From: Pontibacillus yanchengensis
GTDB lineage: Bacteria > Bacillota > Bacilli > Bacillales > BH030062
DNA length: 64,000 nt
Assembly (NCBI RefSeq): GCF_009856295.1
Contig: NZ_WMEU01000001.1
Coordinates: forward strand, 682,001-746,000
Direction of reading: 5' to 3'
Positions 28,073 through 36,935 of the stretch are shown here, piece after piece (the first letter of the stretch is position 1; each line of letters begins with the position of its first letter). A model generated the notes under the pieces. The model saw nothing but the letters and a program-made list of their open reading frames with translations. It had not been told where the DNA came from and searched no databases. A program made the translations under genes and the position numbers.

Positions 28073-29311
28073 ATGGAAACAGCAACAACAACTTCTAATC
28101 GTACATTTACAACTCAGATTGCTCAATTGAATCCCGTCCAGAAACCACTAGTAACGATAGGTATAATTGCAGCAATCGTGTTATTTACCATAACCGTAGT
28201 GGTAACAGGGTGGACACAAGGTGTGTTATTTATTATTGGTCTCGCCTTTGGAATCACTTTGCTTCATGCTCGTTTTGGTTTCACTTCAGCATTTAGACGA
28301 TTAACATCCGTTGGAAATGTTCAAGGCATGCAAGCTCACATGCTGATGCTTGCAGTTGCATCCATTTTATTTGCCATCATATTAGGTACTGGATTTAGTT
28401 TTACAGGAGGTTCTCCAAGTGGGTACGTATTTCCTGTAGGCATGAGTGTTGTATTTGGATCGTTCCTTTTTGGAATTGGTATGCAAATGGGTAATGGGTG
28501 TGCTTCTGGTACTCTTTATAACGTAGGTGGTGGAAAAGCGTCTCTATTTATAACGTTATTTGGGTTCATAGTTGGATCTGTCATTGGTGCCTACCATTTT
28601 ACTTGGTGGATGGATACACCTAGTTTTGGAGCTGTATCTCTTGCTACCGATACTGGGCTTGGTTATTTTGGTGGTGTTGCACTTCAGCTTCTTATCTTTG
28701 CTGGAATCTATGGTATTACAGTAAAGGTTGCTAAGAAGAAAAATCCTCCCAAAATGGAGCCACTTCCTACGACTACTGGATTGAAGAAACTAGTACGTGG
28801 TTCATGGCCATTGCTTGTAGCAGCTGTAGTTCTAGCTGTATTAAATGCAATTACTCTATCTGTACGAGGTAACCCATGGGGCATCACATCTGCCTTCGCT
28901 CTTTGGGGCTCTAAAGTCTTAATGGCTTTGGGTATTGATGTGAGCAGCTGGGGGTACTGGTCAGGAAGTACAGAAGCTTTACAAACAACCGTGCTAGCTG
29001 ATTCCACTAGTGTAATGAACTTCGGAATCATTCTAGGTTCCTTTATAGCTGCTACTGCTCAGGGTTCTTTTAAACCAAAAATGTTTAAACCAGGTGTTGC
29101 CGCTTCTTCCTTAATCGGAGGAATATTAATGGGGTATGGAGCTCGTCTAGCGTTCGGTTGCAACATTGGCGCTTATTTTGGTGGCATCGCCTCCTTTAGC
29201 CTACACGGCTGGGTATGGATGATCATGGCACTAATCGGAACGTACCTTGCATTATTTATTCGACCACTATTTGGCATGAAAAACCCAAATCCTAAGGATT
29301 CAATCTGTTAA
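28073..29311 (+). CDS. YeeE/YedE-type thiosulfate (sulfur) transporter
   Basis: A 412-residue polytopic membrane protein (about 10-12 segments). The two internal halves each carry a conserved Cys-containing loop: MGNGCASGTLYNVGGGKAS (about 140-158) and ARLAFGCNIGAYFGGIAS (about 357-374). These Cys relay thiosulfate in the YeeE (TsuA) structure. GAGGTG lies before the ATG at 28073. In many bacteria a TusA-like YeeD is adjacent; none is present here and the gene is alone. The substrate could be another sulfur compound. Confidence 0.88.
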   Translation: METATTTSNRTFTTQIAQLNPVQKPLVTIGIIAAIVLFTITVVVTGWTQGVLFIIGLAFGITLLHARFGFTSAFRRLTSVGNVQGMQAHMLMLAVASILFAIILGTGFSFTGGSPSGYVFPVGMSVVFGSFLFGIGMQMGNGCASGTLYNVGGGKASLFITLFGFIVGSVIGAYHFTWWMDTPSFGAVSLATDTGLGYFGGVALQLLIFAGIYGITVKVAKKKNPPKMEPLPTTTGLKKLVRGSWPLLVAAVVLAVLNAITLSVRGNPWGITSAFALWGSKVLMALGIDVSSWGYWSGSTEALQTTVLADSTSVMNFGIILGSFIAATAQGSFKPKMFKPGVAASSLIGGILMGYGARLAFGCNIGAYFGGIASFSLHGWVWMIMALIGTYLALFIRPLFGMKNPNPKDSIC

Positions 29312-29317
29312 GGAAAA

Positions 29318-29520
29318 GCTCAGGGCGCCCTTTTAGCGACGTACAACCTGCTATCCACACGACATGGGTTAGTTCGATGTTGCTACGTGAGGTAGCAGGT
29401 TTAACCGAACTTCCTTCCCCTTGAAGGGAAACATGGTGATTGGTAGCGAACCGATGTTGACTTATCGTAAGGAGGAGAAGGAAGTTTGCTAGTCGCTGGG
29501 CTATATCGCCAAAAAACAAA
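29318..29520 (+). repeat. Family A dispersed element, copy A3 (complete)
   Basis: Ends GGGCGCCCTTTTAGCGAC and GTCGCTGGGC are complementary. It includes GTACAACCTGC, the core hairpin 29372-29410 with inner CTACGTGAGGTAG, then GATGTTGACTTATCGTAAGG and AGGAAGTTTGCTAGTCGC. Confidence 0.9.
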
Positions 29521-29545
29521 GTGTCATCTTTCTTTTGTTGTAAGC

Positions 29546-29584
29546 AAAACTCCTGGTAACAATTGTTACCAGGAGTTTTTATAA
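29546..29584. terminator. Bidirectional terminator, 34-nt perfect palindrome
   Basis: 29546-29579 reads the same on both strands (AAAACTCCTGGTAACA, centre ATTG, and its complement) and ends in T-runs both ways; it lies between the transporter/A3 and the SDR gene. Confidence 0.9.
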
Positions 29585-29602
29585 TGCAATGTATTTATCC
29601 AC

Positions 29603-30448
29603 CTAAAGCTTCAACCGCTTTAAAAACTTACTTTCCCAAGTTGGCCACGGTACTACTTTTTTTAAACGGATCATGTTGCGTACTCCTTTACCTACAGGAT
29701 AACGCAGATGTTTTACTTTACGCTTCTCTGCGACTGATGCAACTAGGTCTGCAACGTCTTGTGGTTCTCCTAAATCCTGTTCTCCTGCCTCCATCTCTGC
29801 TTCAATTTTTTCCATATAATGATAATAAGGGGATGTTTCTTGTAAAGATTTCTCACTAATTTGCTTCCCTGTTGACCATATATTAGTATTGAACGAACCT
29901 GGTTCTATAATAGCAACATTAATTCCATATGGTTTTAATTCTAATCGTAAACTTTCACTATACCCTTCTAGTGCATGCTTAGAAGCAACATAAGGAGAAA
30001 TACCTGGAAAACCGACTAGCCCACTTATACTACTCATATTGATGATTCTGCCACTCTTCTGTTGTCGCATTGTTGGAAGCACTGTCTGGATAACAGCCAT
30101 GGTACCAAATACATTCGTCTCAAACTGTTTCCTATATTCATCCATTGTAATCTCTTCACTAAAGCCCCCCAGAGCATAGCCCGCGTTATTCACCAGTACA
30201 TCGATACGCTCAAGAGAATCAACAAATTGATGAAATTGATTGATTGAATCTTCCTTCGTTACATCCAGTGGTTCGAAGTGAATCCGGCTTAAAATCTCAG
30301 GACTTGGTACCGCTTCTGTTACATGATGTGTTTTTTCTAAGTTTCGCATTGTAGCATATACTTTAAAACCTCTTTTAGCCAGTTCTACAGTAATCAATAA
30401 ACCAAATCCACTAGACGCTCCTGTTACGATTGCAATTTTTTGAACCAT
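29603..30448 (-). CDS. Short-chain dehydrogenase/reductase (YusZ-like)
   Basis: A 281-residue classical SDR using NAD(P). Cofactor motif IAIVTGASSGFGLLITVELAKR (about 5-26), VLVNNAGYALGG (about 84-95), catalytic Ser in INMSSISGLVG (about 134-144) and YVASK with catalytic Tyr/Lys (about 151-155), then IIEPGSFNTNIW. Length and C-terminal extension match B. subtilis YusZ. The substrate is unknown. AGGGAGAG lies upstream of the ATG at 30448. It is a monocistronic minus-strand gene. Confidence 0.9.
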   Translation of the reverse strand: MVQKIAIVTGASSGFGLLITVELAKRGFKVYATMRNLEKTHHVTEAVPSPEILSRIHFEPLDVTKEDSINQFHQFVDSLERIDVLVNNAGYALGGFSEEITMDEYRKQFETNVFGTMAVIQTVLPTMRQQKSGRIINMSSISGLVGFPGISPYVASKHALEGYSESLRLELKPYGINVAIIEPGSFNTNIWSTGKQISEKSLQETSPYYHYMEKIEAEMEAGEQDLGEPQDVADLVASVAEKRKVKHLRYPVGKGVRNMIRLKKVVPWPTWESKFLKRLKL

Positions 30449-30598
30449 ACTCTCCCTCTTTTCTAGCGAAACAGATAAAATTTATATTCATAACGTAATT
30501 CGTTAAAAGAATACATTTCCAGACTGTTTATACATATGTTTATCTAACTTCATTATGTAATGATAAATAGCACCACTTATTAAAAGAGATGCTATTGT

Positions 30599-31174
30599 TT
30601 AGCTCATCATATTTGTAACCTTGCCAGAATACTTGTTCACATAATACCAACCTATTGTTGCTGTATGAATATTATTTTCCTGTTCTATTTTTTCATAAAC
30701 ATGAACAACATATTTATCTGTAACCTCGTGATCGACTTCAATGGTGACATCCTGCTTGTTTTTCATAGAGAGGTGTTCAATGACTAAGTTAACAGCCTGT
30801 TGTTTCGAAATGCTGGTATTACTTGATTGTTTATCTTCTTCGCTTCCACTATTTTGAGCATCCTTTTCTTTCTTACTTTCCTGATCGTTATCTTGTTTGT
30901 TAGAGGAAGTCTTGCCAGTAGATTGTTGCTCCTTACTAGAATTATCGTTAGTTGAAGTTTCTTCTTCAGTGCTAATTTTCTCCTCTGTTCCATCTGAGTT
31001 TTGATTTGAAGGTTGTTCTTTATCGTCTTCTGCTGAGGTTTTATTAGAGGAGTTTTCATCTACCTCTTCCAAAGTTGATTGACTAGAGTCATCTATCGTT
31101 ATGTCTTTATCTCCAGAACATCCGCTAGTTAATAGAATTCCTGTCAGAGACAAGATAAGTACAGTTTTGTTCAT
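30599..31174 (-). CDS. Lipoprotein with Ser/Asn/Glu-rich linker and C-terminal PepSY-like domain
   Basis: 191 residues. The signal MNKTVLILSLTGILLTSGC is a lipobox with Cys19. Residues about 25-115 are low-complexity (Ser, Asn, Asp, Glu, Lys, Gln). The C-terminal 75 residues (SKQQAVNLVIEHLSMKNKQD onward, with KYVVHVYEKIEQ and TATIGWYYVNKYSGKVTNM) look like a PepSY-type fold; function unknown. AAAGGATGA precedes the ATG. It resembles the lipoprotein at 15436 in architecture but not in its folded domain. Confidence 0.75.
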   Translation of the reverse strand: MNKTVLILSLTGILLTSGCSGDKDITIDDSSQSTLEEVDENSSNKTSAEDDKEQPSNQNSDGTEEKISTEEETSTNDNSSKEQQSTGKTSSNKQDNDQESKKEKDAQNSGSEEDKQSSNTSISKQQAVNLVIEHLSMKNKQDVTIEVDHEVTDKYVVHVYEKIEQENNIHTATIGWYYVNKYSGKVTNMMS

Positions 31175-31372
31175 TGTTTGTCATCCTTTCTCCAAAGTAC
31201 CTATACCATTTTTGTCATTCATTAGACGTACATTTTTAGTAAAACGTTTCAATGTAAATTTCTTTTACTAGGTATATAGTGGTGATATAGCACAACACTA
31301 TAGCACACCGTACAAATACTTTTCAAAAGGTCTCTCATTTTGTTGTTATTTCTTTTTTCTATCGTTGAAACA

Positions 31373-31625
31373 CAAGCATCCGGTTAGCGACGTACAAACT
31401 GCCCACAGGACGTGAGTTGGTTTGATGTTGCTGCGTGACGCAATTGTTTTTAATCGAACTCCCTATGAATCGTTTTGAGATAAAGGAAACACGAAGAGCG
31501 CAAGCGTTCGATGTTGACTTATCATAAGGAGGTGCAGGAAGTTTGCTAGTCGCTGGGCGCTGGACTGGACGTGGCCTCTATAACTTACTTAGTTATGCAC
31601 AAGCCAACATTTTTATAATTTCCTA
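31373..31625 (+). repeat. Family A dispersed element, copy A4 (complete, longest)
   Basis: Left GTTAGCGACGTACAAACTGC; core hairpin 31420-31459 with inner TGCGTGACGCA; GATAAAGGAAACACGAAGAG; GATGTTGACTTATCATAAGG; right CTAGTCGCTGGGCGCTGG, followed by the tail shared with A1 (TGGCCTCTATAACTTA, CAACATTTTT, TTTCCTAGA). Confidence 0.9.
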
Positions 31626-31631
31626 GAAAAT

Positions 31632-31662
31632 AAAAAAAGCCCACCCTTGGAGGGTGAGCTTG
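31632..31662 (-). terminator. Intrinsic terminator downstream of the TPP aptamer
   Basis: Minus strand AGCTCACCCT, loop CCA, AGGGTGGGCT, then seven T (31660-31632). Its distance of about 40 nt from the aptamer is right for a riboswitch expression platform. Confidence 0.85.
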
Positions 31663-31701
31663 GATATACGTATGTTACATTAATAACTACATTAGCCTAA
31701 A

Positions 31702-31797
31702 CGCATGCTTTCTGCTTCCCTCCGTTGGTCTTAACCAAATCAGGTTCAAAGGGTCGGAACAAATCCTCTCAGTCATATATACATGACTCCCCTAGCT
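31702..31797 (-). ncRNA. TPP (thiamine) riboswitch, no thiamine gene downstream
   Basis: The minus strand carries the conserved THI-box blocks in order: GGGGAGTC, CTGAGAGGA, GACCCTTTGAACCTGAT, GGTTAAGACCAACG and AGGGAAGC. It would fold into the two-arm TPP aptamer. A terminator follows at 31660-31632, but next comes repeat A4 and then an unrelated lipoprotein gene 530 nt away. A possible promoter on the minus strand is TTGTTA and TACAAA with 17-nt spacing just upstream, after the TRIC-like gene stop (31877). Confidence 0.92.
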
Positions 31798-31876
31798 ATT
31801 TTATTGTGTGTTTGTAATGGATTGGTATAATCCTAACAAAAGAAAACATGCTTGTGAACCACATTTTTCCTCATAG

Positions 31877-32488
31877 TTATATTCGATAAAGATCTCGGAA
31901 ACGTAAATGCCAATTCATGTGGAAAGATAATAGTCTTAATGTGATAATCGCCACAAACAGTATATATAATTGAATTGGATTAGAATAATCTATAATTCCA
32001 TACGCTATGATTGCTCCGGCAACAAGTGCCCAAACGGCATAAATCTCTGTATGTAAAACCATTGGTCTTCGCTGAGCTAATACATCACGTGTAACTCCAC
32101 CACCGACCCCAGTTATAATGGCTGAAAATAATACAGCCCCAAAAGGTAAATCTTTATTCATTGCAAACAATGCTCCTTGGATGGCAAAAGCCGACAAGCC
32201 AAAGGCGTCCAAATACACATTCCAACGATTCCAAAACATGACCCACCTCTTAGGGAAAAAGTAAACAATCATAATGGTTCCAACAGCAACATAAAGGAAA
32301 ATACCCTGTTCCCAAATATGGACTACATCCTGCTGAAGAAACAGATTCCTTGCTATGCCACCTGCAAAAGGCGTGGCAATCCCTAATATAATAACTCCAA
32401 AAATATCATACCGTTCACTCATAGCTACTATCGCCCCACTAAAAGCGAACGCAGCCACTGCAACAAAATTCAAAAAATCCCATGCCAT
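31877..32488 (-). CDS. TRIC-family/UPF0126 membrane protein (YvgT-like)
   Basis: A 203-residue protein with seven membrane segments arranged as two similar triads plus one, as in TRIC cation channels. Key glycine motifs: VAAFAFSGAIVAMSERYDIF (about 11-30) with GIATPFAGGIARNLFL, and FAIQGALFAMNKDLPFGAVL with TGVGGGVTRDVLAQRRP (about 120-140). It probably conducts monovalent cations. AAGGGTAG precedes the ATG at 32488. The TPP aptamer begins 80 nt after its stop, so it could lie in this gene's 3' UTR if read-through occurs. Confidence 0.9.
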   Translation of the reverse strand: MAWDFLNFVAVAAFAFSGAIVAMSERYDIFGVIILGIATPFAGGIARNLFLQQDVVHIWEQGIFLYVAVGTIMIVYFFPKRWVMFWNRWNVYLDAFGLSAFAIQGALFAMNKDLPFGAVLFSAIITGVGGGVTRDVLAQRRPMVLHTEIYAVWALVAGAIIAYGIIDYSNPIQLYILFVAIITLRLLSFHMNWHLRFRDLYRI

Positions 32489-32577
32489 CGTATTCTACCC
32501 TTTCATCAATCACTATTCCTATCTTAGCATATAACATCTTATGGTACTCCAGAAATTTTTGCTATAGCCCACTATAA

Positions 32578-32635
32578 TTGTAAGGTTATCTGATATCCAT
32601 GATATAATGAATATAAATAATCTCAACTTTGAGAT
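32578..32635 (+). promoter_or_regulatory. Promoter and operator-like palindrome before msrAB
   Basis: TATAAT at 32603-32608 with a weak TTGTAA 19 nt upstream. Directly downstream, ATCTCAA and TTGAGAT (32620-32635, 7+2+7) form a palindrome over the expected transcription start, a possible repressor site. Confidence 0.5.
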
Positions 32636-32660
32636 ATTCAGGTAAAGGAGCGTGACCTCC

Positions 32661-33806
32661 ATGAAAAAAAGAACCTATTGGATTCTTGGAATTGTAGGTA
32701 TTATTGCCGCCTTTTTGATTATCCCGGAAGCCTACCCTTATGTAACGAAACGATCTCATGATACAGAAGCCGTGAATGCTGAAAAAATCACAGACAATGA
32801 AGCTATAGCAACGTTTGCTGGTGGTTGTTTTTGGTGTATGGAACCCCCTTTTGAAAAAGTTAAGGGAGTAAAAGAAGTCATTTCCGGCTACACAGATGGC
32901 TCTAAGAAAAATCCATCCTATAAAGAAGTATCATCAGGAAGTACCGAACATGTGGAAGCAGTGATGGTGAAGTATGACCCACAAGTGATTTCCTATGAAG
33001 AGCTGTTAGACATCTTTTGGCGCCAAATCGATCCTACAGATGACAAAGGACAATTTGTCGATCGGGGACAACAATATACAACAGGAATCTTTTATCATAA
33101 CGAGAAACAGAAAGAACTTGCAGAACAATCAAAAGAGGAACTTAAAGAATCGAATCGCTTTGAAGAAACGATTGTTACTCCAATAAAAGAGGCATCTACT
33201 CTCTACAAAGCAGAACAATATCATCAGGATTACTATAAGAAAAACACTACACGCTATAACATTTATCGAGATAACTCTGGTCGGGATGACTTCTTAGAAA
33301 AATATTGGGGAGACGATCTAAAACTGAACCTCCCAAAGAAAAGTGAGGAAGAAAATAAGAATCAGGCTTCAAGGCAAGAAGAGTTGAAACAAAAGTTAAC
33401 AGATATGCAATATAAAGTCACACAAGAAGACGGTACAGAACCAGCGTATGATAATAAATATTGGGACCATAAGCAGGCTGGGATTTATGTAGATATTGTT
33501 TCTGGGGAGGCACTATTTAGTTCTACTCATAAATACAAGTCAGGAACAGGTTGGCCAAGTTTCACTCAACCTATAGATAAAGATTATATTGTGTTGAAGG
33601 AAGATAACTCATTATTTGGAACACGTACAGAAGTCCGCAGCAAAAAAGCCGACTCACATCTTGGTCACGTCTTTGATGATGGACCAGAACCTACAGGCAA
33701 ACGCTATTGCATGAACTCAGCTGCCCTACGTTTCATTCCGAAAGAAGAAATGAAGGACAAAGGTTATGAAGAATATTTATATCTTTTTGAAGAGTCATCA
33801 ACATAA
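32661..33806 (+). CDS. Membrane-anchored MsrA-MsrB fusion (methionine sulfoxide reductase)
   Basis: The ATG at 32661 is preferred over GTG 32652 because AAAGGAG (32644-32650) abuts the latter; 381 residues. A single N-terminal hydrophobic segment (about 7-23) anchors an extracellular enzyme. The MsrA domain (about 48-205) has [17 protein letters not shown] with catalytic Cys56; the MsrB domain (about 235-365) has SGTGWPSF and [11 protein letters not shown] with catalytic Cys near 350. The two CxxC zinc motifs of many MsrB are absent. It repairs both S and R methionine sulfoxide. No thioredoxin-like reductant gene is next to it. Confidence 0.93.
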   Translation: MKKRTYWILGIVGIIAAFLIIPEAYPYVTKRSHDTEAVNAEKITDNEAIATFAGGCFWCMEPPFEKVKGVKEVISGYTDGSKKNPSYKEVSSGSTEHVEAVMVKYDPQVISYEELLDIFWRQIDPTDDKGQFVDRGQQYTTGIFYHNEKQKELAEQSKEELKESNRFEETIVTPIKEASTLYKAEQYHQDYYKKNTTRYNIYRDNSGRDDFLEKYWGDDLKLNLPKKSEEENKNQASRQEELKQKLTDMQYKVTQEDGTEPAYDNKYWDHKQAGIYVDIVSGEALFSSTHKYKSGTGWPSFTQPIDKDYIVLKEDNSLFGTRTEVRSKKADSHLGHVFDDGPEPTGKRYCMNSAALRFIPKEEMKDKGYEEYLYLFEESST

Positions 33807-33822
33807 GGTTGATGGCTTTTTT
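33796..33822 (+). terminator. Terminator overlapping the msrAB stop codon
   Basis: CATCAAC (33796-33802) / GTTGATG (33808-33814), then GCTTTTTT; the stop TAA lies in the loop. Confidence 0.8.
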
Positions 33823-34038
33823 ACATCTAAATTGGGTTTGATTTTACATATGTGAGCGTTAATAAGATTTATGAGCTAGCGTCTCATTATAAGAGCTAGC
33901 CTTCTAAACTAATACCTCTTTGATCATAAAAAAACAAAGATAAATAGAGCAGAATTAGTGATATACTTTCTTTTAAAAAACAAACCTTCTATAATAAAAA
34001 TAATCTATAGTTAGGGAATTTTAAGGAGGAGTTACTAA

Positions 34039-35289
34039 GTGATTTTTGCTATTATATTCTTGCTTTTTGTTTCCTTGTTTTTTTCAGGAAGCGAAACAGC
34101 TTTAACAGCTACAAATAAAACAAGACTACAATCGAAAGCTAATAAGAATGATAAAAAAGCAGAGAGTCTATTGAATCTAATTTCAAAACCGAGCGAATTT
34201 ATTACCACCATTCTAATCGGTAACAATATCGCTAATATCTTGCTTCCAACCCTTGTGACGACAATGGCAATTCAATATGATTTTAATGTAGGTGTTGCTT
34301 CTGCTATTTTAACTGTTTCAATTATTATCTTTTCGGAAGTTATTCCTAAATCGGTGGCAGCAACTTTTCCTGATCGTATAGCATTGTTGGTTTCACCAGT
34401 TATTCGGTTTTTTGTGATTCTGTTTAAGCCTATAACCATCATTTTAAATTGGATTACGAGTTATGTAACAAACGCATTATCCAAAGGACAACCACCTGAC
34501 AATTCTGTATCAAAAGAAGAGTTACGAACAATGGTAGATATTGCTGATTCAGAGGGTACTTTTCAAAAATACGAATATCACAGAATAAAGGGTGTGTTAG
34601 ACTTTTATAATTTAAATGTAAAAGATGTACTGAAAACACCTCGCGTGGAAGTTATTGCCCTTCCTAACAATTCAACATTTGAACAAGTACGAGATGTGGT
34701 ATTATCAAATCCATACACGAGGTATCCTGTTTATGACAAGGATATGGACAATATCGTTGCCATATTCCATTCCAAGTTTTTAATTTCATGGTCTATGGAG
34801 CCTGAGAAGCCGATGGAAAACTTTAATTATCATGATCCCCTATTGGTTTATGAGTTTCATAAAGTTGAATGGGTATTTCGTATGATGACTAAAGAAAAAA
34901 AACATATCGCTATTGTCTTGGATGAATATGGAGGCACAGAAGGTATCTTGACTCTTGAAGATGTTATTGAAGCGATGATTGGTCTAGAGATAGAAGATGA
35001 GACTGATGTAGAAGTGAATCCCATAATAGATAAGCTAACAGAAACAGAAATCATTTGCGATGGAAAAATAACATTACATAAGTTGAATTCTATATTTGGA
35101 ACCGATATTCCTGAAGATCAGGATGTTTTAGCACGGTATTTACTAGAGGAATTCAATACATACCCCAAAGAAGGTGAGCTGTTAGAAAGAAATAACCTGA
35201 CATTTGAAATCATTAAAGTAGAAAGTCGGAAAATCAAGAAGGTTTTAGTGACAAAGCATGCTACTGACTCTACTGATCTCGAGCTATAA
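34039..35289 (+). CDS. CNNM/HlyC-CorC family transporter-like CBS protein
   Basis: A 416-residue protein starting at GTG 34039 with AAGGAGGAG upstream. A DUF21/CNNM transmembrane domain (about 1-150, FFSGSETALTATNKTRL and ILIGNNIANILL), two CBS domains (about 190-310: KDVLKTPRVEVIALP, YTRYPVYDKDMDN, IAIVLDEYGGTEGILTLEDV) and a C-terminal CorC-HlyC domain (about 325-410). B. subtilis MpfA, in this family, exports Mg2+; Mg2+ or Na+ handling is inferred. Once called hemolysin-like, but there is no evidence of toxin activity. Confidence 0.9.
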   Translation: MIFAIIFLLFVSLFFSGSETALTATNKTRLQSKANKNDKKAESLLNLISKPSEFITTILIGNNIANILLPTLVTTMAIQYDFNVGVASAILTVSIIIFSEVIPKSVAATFPDRIALLVSPVIRFFVILFKPITIILNWITSYVTNALSKGQPPDNSVSKEELRTMVDIADSEGTFQKYEYHRIKGVLDFYNLNVKDVLKTPRVEVIALPNNSTFEQVRDVVLSNPYTRYPVYDKDMDNIVAIFHSKFLISWSMEPEKPMENFNYHDPLLVYEFHKVEWVFRMMTKEKKHIAIVLDEYGGTEGILTLEDVIEAMIGLEIEDETDVEVNPIIDKLTETEIICDGKITLHKLNSIFGTDIPEDQDVLARYLLEEFNTYPKEGELLERNNLTFEIIKVESRKIKKVLVTKHATDSTDLEL

Positions 35290-35292
35290 AAA

Positions 35293-35350
35293 AAGACGCG
35301 AATGCACGTTAACTGCACACGGCGCTGGTTAGTTCGATGTTAAACGATAA
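35293..35350 (+). repeat. Family A element remnant A5
   Basis: GGCGCTGGTTAGTTCGATGTTAAACGAT keeps the left half of the core (GTTCGATGTT); the rest is lost. Confidence 0.5.
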
Positions 35351-35416
35351 AAACTGCACGTATAGATCAGCTATTTCAGTTGAAAAATAAGTAACATGAT
35401 TACAGTACGCTACACA

Positions 35417-35445
35417 AAAAAACATGGCTAAACGCCATGTTTTTT
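35417..35445. terminator. Terminator overlapping the ypcP stop
   Basis: AAAAAACATGGC (35417-35428) / GCCATGTTTTTT (35434-35445); near-symmetrical, works on both strands. Confidence 0.88.
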
Positions 35446-36310
35446 ATCCAATCATTGAATCCAATTGACCCAACTCGACTTCGCTGAATTTATCTGTCAT
35501 TAGTGCTCGATCAATTGATAATGAAGCTTCTTCAAGTGAACATGTAATATCTGCTTCACAATAAATCCGTGCAAGTTTACGAGAAAGATGTAGGTTTTCT
35601 AAATCCCGCTCAATCTTTTCCCTCTGACCTTTGGTTAAGGAAGAAAGATTCTCCAAAATACCATCCACAGATCCATGAGCCTGAAGTAATTTCAGCGCTG
35701 TTTTTTCTCCGATTCCTTTTACACCAGGATAATTGTCACTACTGTCCCCCATAAGAGCTTTCAAGTCAATCATTTGCTCTGGTGTAATGCCTTTTTCATT
35801 ATAAAAAGCCTGTTCTGTATATTCACCATAATTACCATAGCCTTTTTTCAAAAGAACAACTTTCACGTTTTCTTTAAGCAATTGTAGAATATCCTGATCA
35901 CCAGTGAGAATAAGTACTTCTGACTCTTCACTTAATTGAGTTGTTAATGTACCTATGCAATCATCGGCCTCATACCCTTTAATACCAACATTAGGGATAT
36001 CCAGCGATTCTGTCACTTCTTTCACGAGGTCAAATTGAGGAAGTAGTTCAACTGGAGGAGCATCACGGTTCGCTTTATAATCAGGGAACATTTCTGTTCG
36101 AAATGTCGTACTCCCCATGTCCCAACAACAAATTACATGACTTGGGTTATAGTGATTCATGGCAGTAAATAAATGTTTTACAAAGCCATGGACAGCATTT
36201 GTAGGTGTGCCTTTACTATTTATACGATAATATCCGCTCATAGCTGTAGAGAAAAAAGCACGAAACAATAGCGCCATCCCATCTACAAGCATCACTTTAT
36301 TCTTTTCCAT
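35444..36310 (-). CDS. 5'-3' exonuclease (YpcP-like, FEN/Pol I N-terminal domain)
   Basis: The ATG at 36310 is chosen because AAAGGAG lies about 9 nt upstream; the frame is open another 20 codons but lacks a start signal. 288 residues. Metal-binding acidic motifs: MLVDGMALLFRAFF (about 7-20), DYKANRDAPP, YEADDCIGTL (about 113-122), LILTGDQDILQLL (about 131-143) and GDSSDNYPGVKGIGEKTA (about 186-203, last part is the helix-hairpin-helix). It is a stand-alone homologue of the polymerase I 5' nuclease, processing RNA primers or flaps; B. subtilis YpcP is the closest known case. Confidence 0.92.
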   Translation of the reverse strand: MEKNKVMLVDGMALLFRAFFSTAMSGYYRINSKGTPTNAVHGFVKHLFTAMNHYNPSHVICCWDMGSTTFRTEMFPDYKANRDAPPVELLPQFDLVKEVTESLDIPNVGIKGYEADDCIGTLTTQLSEESEVLILTGDQDILQLLKENVKVVLLKKGYGNYGEYTEQAFYNEKGITPEQMIDLKALMGDSSDNYPGVKGIGEKTALKLLQAHGSVDGILENLSSLTKGQREKIERDLENLHLSRKLARIYCEADITCSLEEASLSIDRALMTDKFSEVELGQLDSMIG

Positions 36311-36451
36311 TCTTAACGACTCCTTTACCATAGCATATATACAGTATAAAGGAATCACGAGTATTGACAAGCCCTTAGCTATCAGTAAAAATCGACCAAA
36401 TTTACAAATCTGCGCAAGGGTGGGTTTTTATCAATTCTTCACCTTTATAAA

Positions 36452-36484
36452 ATAAAAGCCTGCATTCTTAATTAGAATACAGGC
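36452..36484 (-). terminator. Terminator of the zinc-ribbon gene
   Basis: GCCTGTATTCT / AGAATGCAGGC with one mismatch (36458-36484) and TTTTATTTTAT on the minus strand. Confidence 0.75.
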
Positions 36485-36491
36485 ACTTCGT

Positions 36492-36701
36492 TTACCCACC
36501 AAAGAAAAAGTCAAATATGTTTCCTGCTTTAGATGCATTTTGATTATAAAATTCGGAATACCCACAGTTTTTGCATGATACTACGGTAAACTTATTATTC
36601 TGAACATCAAACATCTTCGCAAGACCAGATCCCGTCATAGAAACATCCTTGGTATCCGCATCTGTACTTCCACATTTCACGCACCCTTGTTGCTCACTCA
36701 T
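36492..36701 (-). CDS. Small zinc-ribbon protein
   Basis: 69 residues. Two Cys pairs CVKCG (7-11) and CKNCG (43-47) make a zinc ribbon; the segment between (SMTGSGLAKMFDVQNNKFTV) and the GYSEFYN tail match the conserved DUF2200-like zinc-ribbon nucleic-acid-binding family in Bacillaceae. AAGGGAGAG precedes the ATG at 36701. Function is unknown, nucleic-acid binding is inferred from the fold. Confidence 0.8.
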   Translation of the reverse strand: MSEQQGCVKCGSTDADTKDVSMTGSGLAKMFDVQNNKFTVVSCKNCGYSEFYNQNASKAGNIFDFFFGG

Positions 36702-36894
36702 TATTAAGTCTCTCCCTTCACATAGTTCTTATTTCTTTCTCTTTACTCTAATACGTATTATTCCTTTATAAGTTTCATCTTTAAACATGGTTATGCTAGT
36801 AATTTAAGTGTTTGTCATAAATATTGAACTCTCTCTTCCTGAATAGTGCTTACACAATGATCAACATAAGTGAGTTCCAGAACAAACATAAAAA

Positions 36895-36932
36895 TAAGGA
36901 TGATACTTCAAATGAGGTATCATCCTTAACCA
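36895..36932 (-). terminator. Terminator of the CAP-domain gene
   Basis: TAAGGATGATAC (36895-36906) / GTATCATCCTTA (36917-36928) with TTTTT on the minus strand. Confidence 0.88.
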
Positions 36933-36935
36933 TAC

